Of a stretch of 64,000 nucleotides of DNA, positions 1-8,811 are shown in pieces (positions within the stretch are counted from its first letter, which is position 1; each line of letters begins with the position of its first letter). Both the position numbers and the translations under genes were made by a program. This DNA is from an uncultured Bacteroidota bacterium (lineage in GTDB: Bacteria > Bacteroidota > Bacteroidia > Bacteroidales > VadinHA17). The DNA lies in the NCBI GenBank assembly GCA_903824785.1, contig CAIJYD010000078.1, positions 225,365 to 289,364 on the forward strand, read 5' to 3'. The notes below the pieces were generated by a model. It worked only from the letters and a program-made list of their open reading frames with translations. It made no database searches and was not told where the DNA came from.

Positions 1-1722
1 TGCTTCAAAGCCAATGCAATGGATTTTGATGATCTTCTGCTAAATACCAATATTCTGTTCAGGGATTTTCCGGCAGTGCTGGCAGCCTATCAGGAACGTT
101 TCCGTTATCTTCTTGTTGATGAGTACCAGGATACCAACTATTCACAATATTTAATTGTGAAAAAGCTTGCAGCAGCTCATCAGAATATATGTGTTGTCGG
201 CGATGATGCACAGAGCATCTATTCATTCCGTGGAGCCAGGATTGAGAATATTCTTGAATTCAAAAATGACTACGTTGATTATCAGTTATTCAAACTTGAA
301 CAAAATTACAGATCGACGCAGACAATAGTTAATGCAGCGAACACCATCATTGCAAATAATGAGGGTCAGATTCAGAAGAATGTTTATTCGATGAATGAGC
401 CTGGGGAAAAGATTCAGGTAATGCAGGCCATGACCGATTCTGAAGAGGGTTTCAATGTAGCTTCGGATATCTTCAATAAGAAATTCTCGTTTCAGCTCAA
501 CTGGTCGGATTTTGCGATACTATACCGTACCAATGCCCAGTCGAGGATCTTCGAAGAGACACTCCGCAGAAAAAACATACCATATAAGATTTATGGAGGA
601 TTATCCTTTTACGAACGAAAGGAGATTAAGGATATTTTAGCATACTTCAGAATGGTCATTAACCCGGAAGATGCAGAAGCGCTGAAAAGATCGATCAACT
701 ATCCAAAACGGGGAATTGGAGATACTACTATACAGAAAATATTTGAACTGGCGGCAGCCTCCGACGTAACGCCATGGAGTATTCTGCCGGAAGCCGGGAA
801 GCATCCTGAACACTTCAATACAGGTACAGGCAAAAAATTATCGATGTACGCGGATGTTATCAATAACCTGCGGCTTAATAAAGACACTACCGATGCTTTC
901 ACAAAAGCCAGAGAGATCTCCCTCGGTTCAGGAATAATGAGAGATTTAAAAGAGGGTAAATCACCGGAAGAGGTTAGCCGTTATGAGAACCTTGAAGAGT
1001 TGCTTAATGCAATAAAAGTGTTTACCGAATCGGCAGAGACCAACGGAGAACCATCAACACTTGAGGCATATATGGCCAATGTTGCACTGCTGACAGATCA
1101 GGATACTGAGAAAGAAGAGGATCGCAATAAAGTCACACTTATGACGATGCATTCAGCCAAAGGACTGGAATTCAAACATGTGTACATAGTAGGTATGGAA
1201 GACACCTTGTTTCCTTCGCCAATGTCATCGGGAAGTCCACGGGAGCTGGAGGAAGAGAGGCGACTGTTTTATGTAGCGGTAACCCGTGCAGAAAAACAGG
1301 CTACATTCAGCTATGCTCTTAACCGTTATAAATGGGGAAATCTGGAAAGATGTGGCCCGAGCCGGTTTCTTAAAGAGGTTGATCAGAAATTTCTGAACTA
1401 TCTGCAGACCGGAGGCAAGCCAATTCAGAATAATGGGAATCCGCCACCCAGACCAGCCTCTTTTCGTGAGGAACCACCGGCTTATAAAAAGGAGGAGAGG
1501 TTTAAAAAGATCGGAAGATCAGAACCTGCTATTGGTATCCCATTTGCTGCGAGCGATTCGTCGTTGTTTTCAGAGGGCGATAAAGTACAGCATGAAAGGT
1601 TTGGCAACGGAACAATAATGTCGATTGAAGGAGAACAGCCAAACACTACAGCTACAGTTAACTTCGAGAAAGAGGGAAACAAAAAGCTGTTACTGCGATT
1701 CGCCAAGCTGAAAAAGCTATAG
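1..1722 (+). CDS. uvrD: UvrD/PcrA-type ATP-dependent DNA helicase, 5' truncated
   Basis: Superfamily 1A 3'-5' DNA helicase used in nucleotide-excision and replication-linked repair. The window opens inside the gene: the frame is open from base 1 and reads CFKANAMDFDDLL, a typical mid-protein UvrD segment, so the internal Met at base 19 is not the start. Helicase motifs appear in order: motif II (LLVDEYQDTN), motif III (VVGDDAQSIYSFRGA), motif IV (LEQNYRS), motif V (MTMHSAKGLEF) and motif VI (EEERRLFYVAVTRA). The ATP-binding Walker A motif lies upstream of the window. After a low-complexity proline- and lysine-rich linker, the last ~50 residues (GDKVQHERFGNGTI onward) form the Tudor-like tail typical of PcrA/UvrD. 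UvrD versus PcrA naming is arbitrary here. Confidence 0.95.
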   Translation, partial: CFKANAMDFDDLLLNTNILFRDFPAVLAAYQERFRYLLVDEYQDTNYSQYLIVKKLAAAHQNICVVGDDAQSIYSFRGARIENILEFKNDYVDYQLFKLEQNYRSTQTIVNAANTIIANNEGQIQKNVYSMNEPGEKIQVMQAMTDSEEGFNVASDIFNKKFSFQLNWSDFAILYRTNAQSRIFEETLRRKNIPYKIYGGLSFYERKEIKDILAYFRMVINPEDAEALKRSINYPKRGIGDTTIQKIFELAAASDVTPWSILPEAGKHPEHFNTGTGKKLSMYADVINNLRLNKDTTDAFTKAREISLGSGIMRDLKEGKSPEEVSRYENLEELLNAIKVFTESAETNGEPSTLEAYMANVALLTDQDTEKEEDRNKVTLMTMHSAKGLEFKHVYIVGMEDTLFPSPMSSGSPRELEEERRLFYVAVTRAEKQATFSYALNRYKWGNLERCGPSRFLKEVDQKFLNYLQTGGKPIQNNGNPPPRPASFREEPPAYKKEERFKKIGRSEPAIGIPFAASDSSLFSEGDKVQHERFGNGTIMSIEGEQPNTTATVNFEKEGNKKLLLRFAKLKKL

Positions 1723-1771
1723 ATTATTACCGGATTTTCGAACTATCTTCCGGAAGTAAGGGAGAAGAAAC

Positions 1772-1801
1772 AAAAATGCCGCTGAATGGAGCGGCATTTT
1801 T
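1772..1801. terminator. Bidirectional intrinsic terminator
   Basis: A perfect inverted repeat AAAAATGCCGCT / AGCGGCATTTTT with a six-base loop lies between the convergent helicase and DUF4412 genes. The G+C-rich stem is flanked by A and T tracts on either side, so it can terminate transcription from both strands. Confidence 0.9.
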
Positions 1802-1823
1802 ATATTTATGATGGAATAGTCCT

Positions 1824-2810
1824 TTATTTCTTTTTATTCTGATTTAAATTCATCTGACGGAGAGAATATCCTTTAACGGAAATAGAATGGGGGAAATTTT
1901 CATTAATCTCCTTTGTCTCTGATTTAGAAAATAATTTTCCTTTATCATCATAAGTCTCATTGGCTAGAATTATCCCGTCCCTGAAATCTCCATAGCCATA
2001 GTAAGCAGCCATACCTGAGTTTTGCCAGCCCCTCTTGTCTATTTTCAGATTAGCCTCTTTTGTAAACCAGACTTTCCCGGTCATTTTGTTTTCAGTATCA
2101 ATATATGAATACTCATCGCATCTATAACCTACAATGACCCTGGAATTTCCTGTTTTTGTAAATGTGGGTGGGGTAGCTTTTTTTTCAGGTTTCCCGTCAG
2201 TCTGAGTTTGTTCAGCGTTCTCGTCAGGTATGGCAGAGATCATTCCCATCTTCATGCCATTCACATCAGTAAGCATAAGGAAGCATTTGTTTTCTCCATC
2301 CATAACCATCACTGCAACTACAGGAACAGACTCTTTATCTTCATTGCTGATAGTTTTTGTTTCAACACCAACGACAGGGGTGACAGCACTGTAATACATA
2401 TAAAAATCCATTTTCATTACATCTTTCTTGTCGTATGTCTCTGTTAGCATATAGATACGAGAGGTAAAACCATACTCCTCTTTATACTTGAGGTCAATTT
2501 TATTGGCCATAAGTTTTCCAAAATTTACCCCCCCCTGGCTTCCCTGCGATTGACTTCCTTCATCTGCAGAAGGCTGACCGGAATTCTGCCTGTTTTTTTC
2601 TTCTCTTGCTGCAGACTTATCCCTTGCATCCAGTACCTCCTTATGAACCGCAGTATCAATTTCTTTATTGACCTCCTGATCGGCAGTGTTGGCACCTGCA
2701 TTAACAACCCTGTTCAGCTTATTTTTAAGTAAGCTGCGAACCTGTCCATCAGATGCCGCAGGTAACATTGTAATCAAAATTAACGATAAGAATAAAGATC
2801 TGATTTTCAT
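1824..2810 (-). CDS. DUF4412-like secreted protein
   Basis: Protein of 328 residues with an N-terminal signal peptide (MKIRSLFLSLILITMLPAAS) and so probably periplasmic or outer-membrane associated. Residues ~35-95 are a charged, low-complexity stretch rich in Glu, Asp, Gln and Ser. The C-terminal two thirds match my memory of DUF4412: a strand pattern around KMDFYMYYS, the segment VVAVMVMDGENKCFLMLTD, and the CDEYSYIDTENKMTGKVWFT region. That fold is thought to be a beta-rich lipoprotein-localisation-like domain, but the function is unknown. It stands alone, facing the helicase gene across a shared terminator. Family assignment is by recognition of the pattern only. Confidence 0.75.
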   Translation of the reverse strand: MKIRSLFLSLILITMLPAASDGQVRSLLKNKLNRVVNAGANTADQEVNKEIDTAVHKEVLDARDKSAAREEKNRQNSGQPSADEGSQSQGSQGGVNFGKLMANKIDLKYKEEYGFTSRIYMLTETYDKKDVMKMDFYMYYSAVTPVVGVETKTISNEDKESVPVVAVMVMDGENKCFLMLTDVNGMKMGMISAIPDENAEQTQTDGKPEKKATPPTFTKTGNSRVIVGYRCDEYSYIDTENKMTGKVWFTKEANLKIDKRGWQNSGMAAYYGYGDFRDGIILANETYDDKGKLFSKSETKEINENFPHSISVKGYSLRQMNLNQNKKK

Positions 2811-2942
2811 ACTAAAAAGTTTAATAGTAAAAGATAAAGTTAAAAATATTTTCTTTTCGCTCCAAAATCTAATACAAAAAAATACAATTTTGCTCCTTCC
2901 TGAAGCTGTAACTTTGACTCTCCGGAGAACATTTATCTAAGC

Positions 2943-3590
2943 TCAACCCCACTTTAGCGGAGCCGGAGGGTCGGCGAATTTCAGATATACCAGCACCGGT
3001 CCTCCTGTAAAACTAAGCTCAAAACTTAATCCAAGAGCCTCGTTTAAGGTAGCCTCCCACCAGTTTTTTACTTTCTTTTTATGAAGAGCATACTTTAAGC
3101 CTGCTGAAGATATTTCTGTTTCGGGATCGATGGAAAAGATAGAGATCTGCTGTCCACGGAATGAGGGAATTGCACAGTTTTCCAAAAACGGCTGAATAAT
3201 TCCGGTATCTGTCACCATTATTACTTTTACATTTTCTGCATATTCAGCCAACAGCGAGATATTGCCGATTGTATGATCCTCCCGCTTACCTGTTGCCCCA
3301 ATAATTACTAAATCTTTATATCCCCGGTTGGTACACCATTTAACTGCTTTGGTCAGATCGTTTGTATCCTGATCATCATCACTGAACAAACGGTCTTCAA
3401 AGTTTTCTGCAAGAGTTTTGCTGAGAGAATCCATATCTCCGACTATTGCATCGGGCATATATCCGGCTTTTACCAGGTTATCAGCACTCCCGTCACAACA
3501 TATAATCCTTCCGGCAGTTGTGAGATAACCAAGCGGAATAGCATGTTTTGGAAAAATGCCATCAGCTACTATTACAGTTTTAGAATCCAT
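2943..3590 (-). CDS. thiN: Thiamine pyrophosphokinase
   Basis: Transfers pyrophosphate from ATP to thiamine, giving the cofactor thiamine diphosphate in the cytoplasm. At 215 residues it has the usual length. Family motifs are visible: CCDGSADNL near residue 32, the metal-binding GDMDSL (~51-56), DDDQDTNDLTKAV (~71-83) and GATGKREDHTIGN (~98-110). A C-terminal beta domain that closes the thiamine site follows. It is the last gene of the TPP-riboswitch operon, downstream of the PnuT-like transporter and TonB receptor, which fixes the substrate as salvaged thiamine. About 120 bases separate it from the transporter gene. Confidence 0.93.
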   Translation of the reverse strand: MDSKTVIVADGIFPKHAIPLGYLTTAGRIICCDGSADNLVKAGYMPDAIVGDMDSLSKTLAENFEDRLFSDDDQDTNDLTKAVKWCTNRGYKDLVIIGATGKREDHTIGNISLLAEYAENVKVIMVTDTGIIQPFLENCAIPSFRGQQISIFSIDPETEISSAGLKYALHKKKVKNWWEATLNEALGLSFELSFTGGPVLVYLKFADPPAPLKWG

Positions 3591-3708
3591 AAACTAAATT
3601 ATTGAATATTTTTCTGTCATTTATTCTCCTTCACATCACAAAAAAACCCTCTTTGCTTTTCAACCTTATTATGCCCTGTAAGCCTCAATTTATTCAACTT
3701 ACATGAGG

Positions 3709-4344
3709 TTAATTGCATATAGTTTTCCTCCATGCTGCAAGACCTGTAAACGACATGACTGCATATACTGTATATAAAATAACTGTCGGATAAAGCCCGC
3801 GGGTTAAAAAGAGTACAGCAGATACAAAGTTAACAACAATCCACAGAAACCAATGTTCAAAGATTTTTTTTGCAAGCATCCATGTTGCTACAACTGACAA
3901 GGATGTAATAAATGAATCCCATACGGGTACCGGGGAATCGGTAAAATGAGAAAGAATCAGCCAGATTACCGCAAACAACATCAAAAAAACAGCTGCCAGA
4001 ATCACACCTGTCCTTCGTTTTAATCTGGTTACCTGTAACAGACTAACCTCCGGATCACCTGAGGTAACAACCTTCCCTTCATTCTCTTCTCCTGTTTTAG
4101 TCTGCCCTGCTCCTCTTGCCCACCAGATCCACCCGAGCAAACTGATAACCAGATAATAGACCTGAAGGCTCATATCAGCATACAGCTTTCCTGTGAAAAA
4201 AACCCAGATATAAACCGCCGATGTAACTATTCCAACAGGCCATAACCAGATTGTTTGCCTTATTTCGAGAAATACATATATTATTCCGGTGATTGCTCCG
4301 AAAACCTCTATGTAATTATTTGATATCCAGTCAGATATATTCAT
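3709..4344 (-). CDS. pnuT: PnuT thiamine transporter (PnuC family)
   Basis: Inner-membrane facilitator of the PnuC/SWEET-like family that carries unphosphorylated thiamine into the cell. The 211-residue protein has about seven hydrophobic segments, including GAITGIIYVFLEIRQTIWLW and the WPVGIVTSAVYIWVFF region near residues 33-50 that is typical of PnuC proteins. A hydrophilic loop rich in Glu, Gly and Lys lies around residues 79-96. PnuC homologues move different vitamin precursors. The thiamine assignment rests on context: it sits 16 bases downstream of a TonB receptor behind a TPP riboswitch and upstream of thiamine pyrophosphokinase, where trapping by phosphorylation would drive uptake. 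Confidence 0.9.
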   Translation of the reverse strand: MNISDWISNNYIEVFGAITGIIYVFLEIRQTIWLWPVGIVTSAVYIWVFFTGKLYADMSLQVYYLVISLLGWIWWARGAGQTKTGEENEGKVVTSGDPEVSLLQVTRLKRRTGVILAAVFLMLFAVIWLILSHFTDSPVPVWDSFITSLSVVATWMLAKKIFEHWFLWIVVNFVSAVLFLTRGLYPTVILYTVYAVMSFTGLAAWRKTICN

Positions 4345-4360
4345 TTTAACGTACTGATTA

Positions 4361-6781
4361 TCAGAATTTCACACCTATTCTGAACATAATTGAGGTTCCG
4401 GCCTGCGGAAAATAGTAAGCCCAGCTCTTCTCAACGCCGTCTTCGTACCAGTTACCTCCATAACCATTGCTTTCATAAATCTCATTAAAGATATTGTTTA
4501 CAAGAAGCTGGAACTCAACTCCCTTAATATTTCTTATTTCCTGCTCATAATCAAACCTTAAATCATTAACGAAGTAAGGGTCAATTGTACGGTTTCCATT
4601 CATGGTATTGTCAAAATACTGTTTTCCAACATATTTACTTATCAGGTGGAGGCCTGCTCCTTGAAACAGACTGACAGCAATGTCGCTTGTACCTGTTACT
4701 GAAGGAGAGTAAGCAATATCAACAACGCCTAGGTTTTTGCTTAAATATTCGGAAGTGTTATAATCAACTGAATGTTCTACAAAACCGATAATTTTATTTC
4801 TGCTGAGAGTCACGTTCATATTCCAGCCTACATTTTTTGCAGGCTTCAGACCGAGTGCCATTTCTATGCCAAACCTTTGGCTATTCTCAACATTTGTCAT
4901 AATTGAATATCCAACATCACTAAGTTCACCGGTGGGTACAAGCTGTCCTGCATAAATCATTCCATATAAATTAATTGCAAGAGAGCTCTTGCCTGCTCTC
5001 AGTTTGTATCCCAATTCGGTGTCGTAAAGTGTCTCAGGCTTCGGAGTAGCATTATTATCGCCCGAAGCCTCTTTGAAATCAGAACGTGTTGGTTCACGGT
5101 TAGCTACTGAAAATGAAAAATAGGCATCCTGATCGGGAGATATTGTTAAGAACATACCGGCTTTAGGGTTGAAAAATCCAAATTTATGTTTTTGTCCGAT
5201 ATCCTTAAGATCGTCATCAACACCTTTAAAATTATATAAAACATAACGGTACTGAAGATCGCCGAACAGTGATATTTTATCTGAAAGCAAATAGTTTACT
5301 TTACCGTAAAGGCTGGCTTCTCCTTTTATTGCGCTGTTAAGATACCATCTGTAGTCCTTTTCACTGTTCCCTGCATTTCTCATCCATATTATGTTGCCGA
5401 AGTGATTGCCATAATACAGGTTCATCCCTCCTCCTGTTAAAATTTCAATCCGTTCATTCTGATATTTAAGGGAATAGACAACTCCGTAAAAATCATTTGA
5501 CATCCATTTTCTCCTGATAAGATCTGTTTCTGAAATTACTGAATCGCCGATCGAGAAAGGAGTGAGTCCATAATCAGAAAGAGTCTGTTTTTGTCGGTAT
5601 TCTTCATAATAGCCTTTCCCGTTTGTATAATGCAATGCCGTATGCAACGAGAGCTGCTTATTCAGTTTCAGGCTGTAAATGAGCTGATAATGGTTCTGAT
5701 TATAATTATCTGATTCATTATCGTAGTAACGTTTTATTCCGGCGCCATCGGTATATTCACCTGCTGGATTGTATCTTCTGTTAACTGAAAGCATCTCTTC
5801 TGGTACCCCCCACCAGCCGATTCCTGTATGTTCTTCGCCAAGAATAATATTGGCTTTTAATCTTGCCCGGTCAGTTCTGTAAATACCACTTAAATAACCC
5901 GATCTGTGATCAGAAGCTGTTCGTTCGATGAACCCATCGCTCTTCAGTTCAGAATAACGCATCTGAACTGCAACCTTTCCGGAAAGCAGGCCTGTTCCTG
6001 CAGAGACCATTTTCTTAGTAGTATTAAAAGAACCTATTGAGGTGCTTACCTCTGCAAATGGTTCATTTTCAGGATTTGTGGTTTCAATACTAATAGTAGC
6101 TCCAAAAGCTCCTGCCCCATTTGAGGAGGTGCCAGCCCCTCTCTGAACCTGAATATTCTCCACCGAGGAGGCCAGGTCAGGAAGATCGACCCAGAAAACC
6201 TGCTGCGATTCCGGATCATTCAGAGGAATACCATCGAGAGTAACATTAATCCGGCTTCCGTCAGTTCCACGGATCCGAAGGCTGGTATAACCGATACCGT
6301 TACCCGCCTCAGAGGTCTCAACCAGAGAAGGTGTCAGACTCAGCAGATAAGGGAGGTCATGCCCGCTGTTTTGTTTTTTAAGCAACTCCCTGCCGAGGGT
6401 TGAATATGCTAAAGGGGTATGCTCACCTGCCCGTGAGGCATTCACAAAGACATCATCAGTAATAAAAGGTTTTGATTCCATCCTGATTTCCAGAATTAAT
6501 TCCCCTGTAAGGTTTACCTTTTTCATCTGAGTCTCAAAACCTATAAAAGAAAACCTCAGGATATAGCTTCCATCCTTAAGACCTTTAATATTAAATGTAC
6601 CGTCAGTAAGAGCATGAACTCCAAGAAATGTGCCATCTACAGTTATGGCTGTTTCGGGCAAAGGATTTCCATTGAGATCTGTGATTCTACCCATTATGAC
6701 AGACCCATTCTCCTGCAAAGCATTAGCAGTTAAAAGTTCCGCCAGTGTAATAAAAAAGATCAGGCAAGTAAATTTTCGCAT
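4361..6781 (-). CDS. TonB-dependent receptor, predicted thiamine receptor
   Basis: Outer-membrane beta-barrel receptor powered by TonB/ExbBD, predicted to bring thiamine or its derivatives into the periplasm. I start it at the ATG ending at 6781 because this gives a standard signal peptide (MRKFTCLIFFITLAELLTANA); the frame is open to another ATG at 6802. Order: carboxypeptidase-regulatory-like domain (~30-105), a TonB-box-like stretch near TDDVFVNASRAGE, plug domain with SLRIRGTDGSRINVTLDGIPL, then a ~550-residue barrel ending in the aromatic FRIGVKF. It is the first gene after the TPP riboswitch. Substrate is inferred from the riboswitch and from PnuT and thiamine kinase downstream. Confidence 0.92.
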   Translation of the reverse strand: MRKFTCLIFFITLAELLTANALQENGSVIMGRITDLNGNPLPETAITVDGTFLGVHALTDGTFNIKGLKDGSYILRFSFIGFETQMKKVNLTGELILEIRMESKPFITDDVFVNASRAGEHTPLAYSTLGRELLKKQNSGHDLPYLLSLTPSLVETSEAGNGIGYTSLRIRGTDGSRINVTLDGIPLNDPESQQVFWVDLPDLASSVENIQVQRGAGTSSNGAGAFGATISIETTNPENEPFAEVSTSIGSFNTTKKMVSAGTGLLSGKVAVQMRYSELKSDGFIERTASDHRSGYLSGIYRTDRARLKANIILGEEHTGIGWWGVPEEMLSVNRRYNPAGEYTDGAGIKRYYDNESDNYNQNHYQLIYSLKLNKQLSLHTALHYTNGKGYYEEYRQKQTLSDYGLTPFSIGDSVISETDLIRRKWMSNDFYGVVYSLKYQNERIEILTGGGMNLYYGNHFGNIIWMRNAGNSEKDYRWYLNSAIKGEASLYGKVNYLLSDKISLFGDLQYRYVLYNFKGVDDDLKDIGQKHKFGFFNPKAGMFLTISPDQDAYFSFSVANREPTRSDFKEASGDNNATPKPETLYDTELGYKLRAGKSSLAINLYGMIYAGQLVPTGELSDVGYSIMTNVENSQRFGIEMALGLKPAKNVGWNMNVTLSRNKIIGFVEHSVDYNTSEYLSKNLGVVDIAYSPSVTGTSDIAVSLFQGAGLHLISKYVGKQYFDNTMNGNRTIDPYFVNDLRFDYEQEIRNIKGVEFQLLVNNIFNEIYESNGYGGNWYEDGVEKSWAYYFPQAGTSIMFRIGVKF

Positions 6782-6851
6782 CAGCCAGAAATAATCAAAC
6801 AATAGTTAAATCAATAATATGAGGCTTTTACGTAAGGCTGAAAAAAATGAT

Positions 6852-6935
6852 ACTCTCTTTTCCCTCCGCCGGCATTACCCGGATCAGGTTTAAGGGTATG
6901 ATCTCAGCCCGTTGTTTTAAGGCACCCCGTTTTTG
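6852..6935 (-). promoter_or_regulatory. TPP (THI-box) riboswitch
   Basis: Read on the minus strand, the segment contains the conserved thiamine-diphosphate aptamer blocks in the right order: ACGGGGTGCC, then GGCTGAGATCATACCC, then AACCTGATCCGGGTAATGCC followed by GGCGGAGGGAAAAGAG. These supply the pyrimidine-binding GCTGAGA and the pyrophosphate-binding CCTGATC..GGGTAATNCC elements. It ends about 70 bases before the TonB receptor start, so ligand-bound RNA is expected to shut off receptor, transporter and kinase. I cannot see a strong intrinsic terminator in the ~50-base expression platform, which favours control of translation initiation. Confidence 0.95.
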
Positions 6936-7118
6936 ACGATGTAAAGGTAAGTTCTTTTCGGGAGATAAATAATCAGAATTTAGTTTAATTTTGCAATCTG
7001 ATTCCGGACCACAGACCGAATATCAAAAATTGGTCGAGAACCATCTTACGATTGTCCGGAATAATAGAATCTGCTGGTTCAGGTTTTTATTACATTAGCG
7101 ATCGGAAAAGAAAACAAA

Positions 7119-7547
7119 ATGAAAAAGCTGTTTGAAAAGCTAAATTATAAGGGGCAGGGAAGGATTGCAGTAATTAATGCTGAAGAAAATTTCAACCTGA
7201 TTCTTTCTGATGAACTTTCAGAAGTAACGATTGACAGGGAAATTGACCCGCGTTTTCCATATGATTTCATTGTAATATTTGTAAAGAGCGTTTCAGATAT
7301 TGAACATATTACCCCATTCGCCATTCATAATCTGCTGGCCGATGGAGTCTTATGGTTCTGTTTTCCGAAGAAAAATTCAAAAATGCATATTCCGGGTATT
7401 GACCGCGATCACGGCTGGAAGATCCTGAATGATTCCGGTTTTCAGGGTGTCAGAATGGTTGTTATAGGCGATGACTGGTCAGCATTGAGATTCAGAAATG
7501 CAAAGTTCATAAAACCTTCAAAGAAATTACCCGATGATAAAGTGTGA
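7119..7547 (+). CDS. DUF3052-like protein
   Basis: Soluble 142-residue protein without a signal peptide. The layout fits DUF3052: an N-terminal G-x-G-RIAVINAEENF strand-loop that looks like a degenerate Rossmann/methyltransferase nucleotide loop, a central YDFIVIFVKS strand, LLADGVLWFCFPKKNSK (~78-94) resembling the family's LW-x-x-PKK segment, and a C-terminal DDWSALRFR. Function is not known. The gene is the first of three plus-strand genes, following the region that holds the TPP riboswitch and preceding a tiny membrane protein and the DNA repair methyltransferase. Confidence 0.65.
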   Translation: MKKLFEKLNYKGQGRIAVINAEENFNLILSDELSEVTIDREIDPRFPYDFIVIFVKSVSDIEHITPFAIHNLLADGVLWFCFPKKNSKMHIPGIDRDHGWKILNDSGFQGVRMVVIGDDWSALRFRNAKFIKPSKKLPDDKV

Positions 7548-7572
7548 TATGTAATTTTTTAAATAAAAGAAT

Positions 7573-7770
7573 ATGATTCGAATAATAATTATCCTCATTT
7601 CACTGCTTGCACTAACCCTGGTTCTCTATCTTCTTTTCAGCAAAAAGCAGAAACCATGGATTGAGATGAATGAAAAGGAAAAAAACAGGAAGAAGATTCT
7701 TATAGCCAGCGGCACCACAGTTTTTCTTGCCGGTTTAATAGCAACATTTTTACTTGGAAAAAAGAAATGA
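7573..7770 (+). CDS. Small membrane protein, function unknown
   Basis: A 65-residue protein with two hydrophobic helices (residues ~2-22 and ~44-62) joined by a strongly basic and acidic hydrophilic loop (KKQKPWIEMNEKEKNRKK). Both ends carry lysines, consistent with an inner-membrane hairpin. It lies 25 bases after the DUF3052-like gene and 23 before the ogt gene, so it is likely co-transcribed. I recognise no family. Confidence 0.6.
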   Translation: MIRIIIILISLLALTLVLYLLFSKKQKPWIEMNEKEKNRKKILIASGTTVFLAGLIATFLLGKKK

Positions 7771-7793
7771 TTTTCCGGTCTCTATAATCTTAA

Positions 7794-8324
7794 ATGATAA
7801 CAACAACCAAAGTTGAAACTGAGTTGGGAATAATGATTGCCGGTGCAACTGATGAGGGGATCTGCCTTCTTGAGTTCAGTGACAGAAGAATGCTGAATAC
7901 TGAATATAAAGATCTTGCCAGATATCTGAAGACGACAATAGAAGCAGGTGAAAGCAGCCATTTCATCTCTCTCCGCAGACAGTTAAAAGAGTATTTTGAA
8001 GGCACACGGAAAGAGTTCTTTATACCACTTGTTGCACCGGGTACCGAATTTCAAAAGTCGGTCTGGAAAGAGCTAATAAACATACCCTATGGCACGACAC
8101 GTTCATATATGGAGCAATCGGTGGCGCTTGGGAAACCTGAATCAATACGTGCAGTTGCAAATGCAAACGGGATGAACCGGATCTCGATAATTATTCCCTG
8201 TCACAGGGTTATCGGATCAGATGGTCATCTTACGGGTTATGGCGGTGGACTGAAAAGAAAGAGATGGCTGCTTGACCATGAAAGAACTCATTCCGGACAA
8301 CCTGTCGATCTTTTACTTTTTTAA
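7794..8324 (+). CDS. ogt: Methylated-DNA--protein-cysteine methyltransferase
   Basis: Suicide repair enzyme that removes alkyl groups from O6-alkylguanine (and O4-alkylthymine) in DNA by moving them to its own cysteine. The diagnostic active-site sequence IPCHRV is present with the acceptor at Cys136, followed by GSDGHLTGYGGGLKRKRWLL, the usual C-terminal helix segment. The DNA-binding helix-turn-helix is visible at FQKSVWKELINIPYGTTRSY (~86-105) with RAVANANGMNR (~119-129) preceding the active site. At 176 residues it is a stand-alone Ogt type without an Ada regulatory domain. Confidence 0.95.
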   Translation: MITTTKVETELGIMIAGATDEGICLLEFSDRRMLNTEYKDLARYLKTTIEAGESSHFISLRRQLKEYFEGTRKEFFIPLVAPGTEFQKSVWKELINIPYGTTRSYMEQSVALGKPESIRAVANANGMNRISIIIPCHRVIGSDGHLTGYGGGLKRKRWLLDHERTHSGQPVDLLLF

Positions 8325-8352
8325 TACAGAGCTAATAATTAAAACTTCGATA

Positions 8353-8709
8353 ATGAAAACTATTACCGACAAAAAGAAAATCCTTCTGGCATTTTTTCTT
8401 ATCTCAATTGTCCTTCTTTCGGGATGCGCAAATAATGAATCTATTAAGCAGTGTCTGACAGGACATACTTATGGATTCTTTGGAGGTTTATGGCATGGAT
8501 TCATAGCCCCGTTTGATTTTATTGGCATGCTTTTTAATGAGAAAATTACAATGTATGCACAGAATAATAACGGTGGTCTATATGCACTTGGTTTTTTGCT
8601 TGGAAGCGGAGGCTGGGGTTTCTTTGGAAGCAAAGGGGCTAATAAAGTAAGAAGCAACAGGGTGAATTTTCAAAATCAGAGATTTGACAATGCAGAGATA
8701 ATTGAATAG
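8353..8709 (+). CDS. Small lipoprotein, function unknown
   Basis: The frame is open from 8272, inside the ogt gene, but the ATG at 8353 gives a clear lipoprotein signal (KKKILLAFFLISIVLLSGC), so I start there; the mature protein begins with CANNESIKQC. The rest (~95 residues) is rich in Gly and aromatic residues, with YGFFGGLWHGFIAPFDFIGM and a second hydrophobic stretch LYALGFLLGSGGWGFFGS that could touch the membrane. I recognise no named family. It follows ogt by 28 bases and may share its transcript. Confidence 0.7.
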   Translation: MKTITDKKKILLAFFLISIVLLSGCANNESIKQCLTGHTYGFFGGLWHGFIAPFDFIGMLFNEKITMYAQNNNGGLYALGFLLGSGGWGFFGSKGANKVRSNRVNFQNQRFDNAEIIE

Positions 8710-8811
8710 AACGAAAGAATTAATAAAAACCTGATACTCCGGAGCCTGAGAGGGAAGAAGATGATACTTCCATGGTTCATCAATCAATACTAAATTCAAA
8801 AATATAATAGC

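Noticed and set aside
8272-8352. Extended start of the small lipoprotein gene inside ogt
   Set aside because: Overlaps the ogt end and lacks a signal-peptide logic; the ATG at 8353 gives a lipobox protein.
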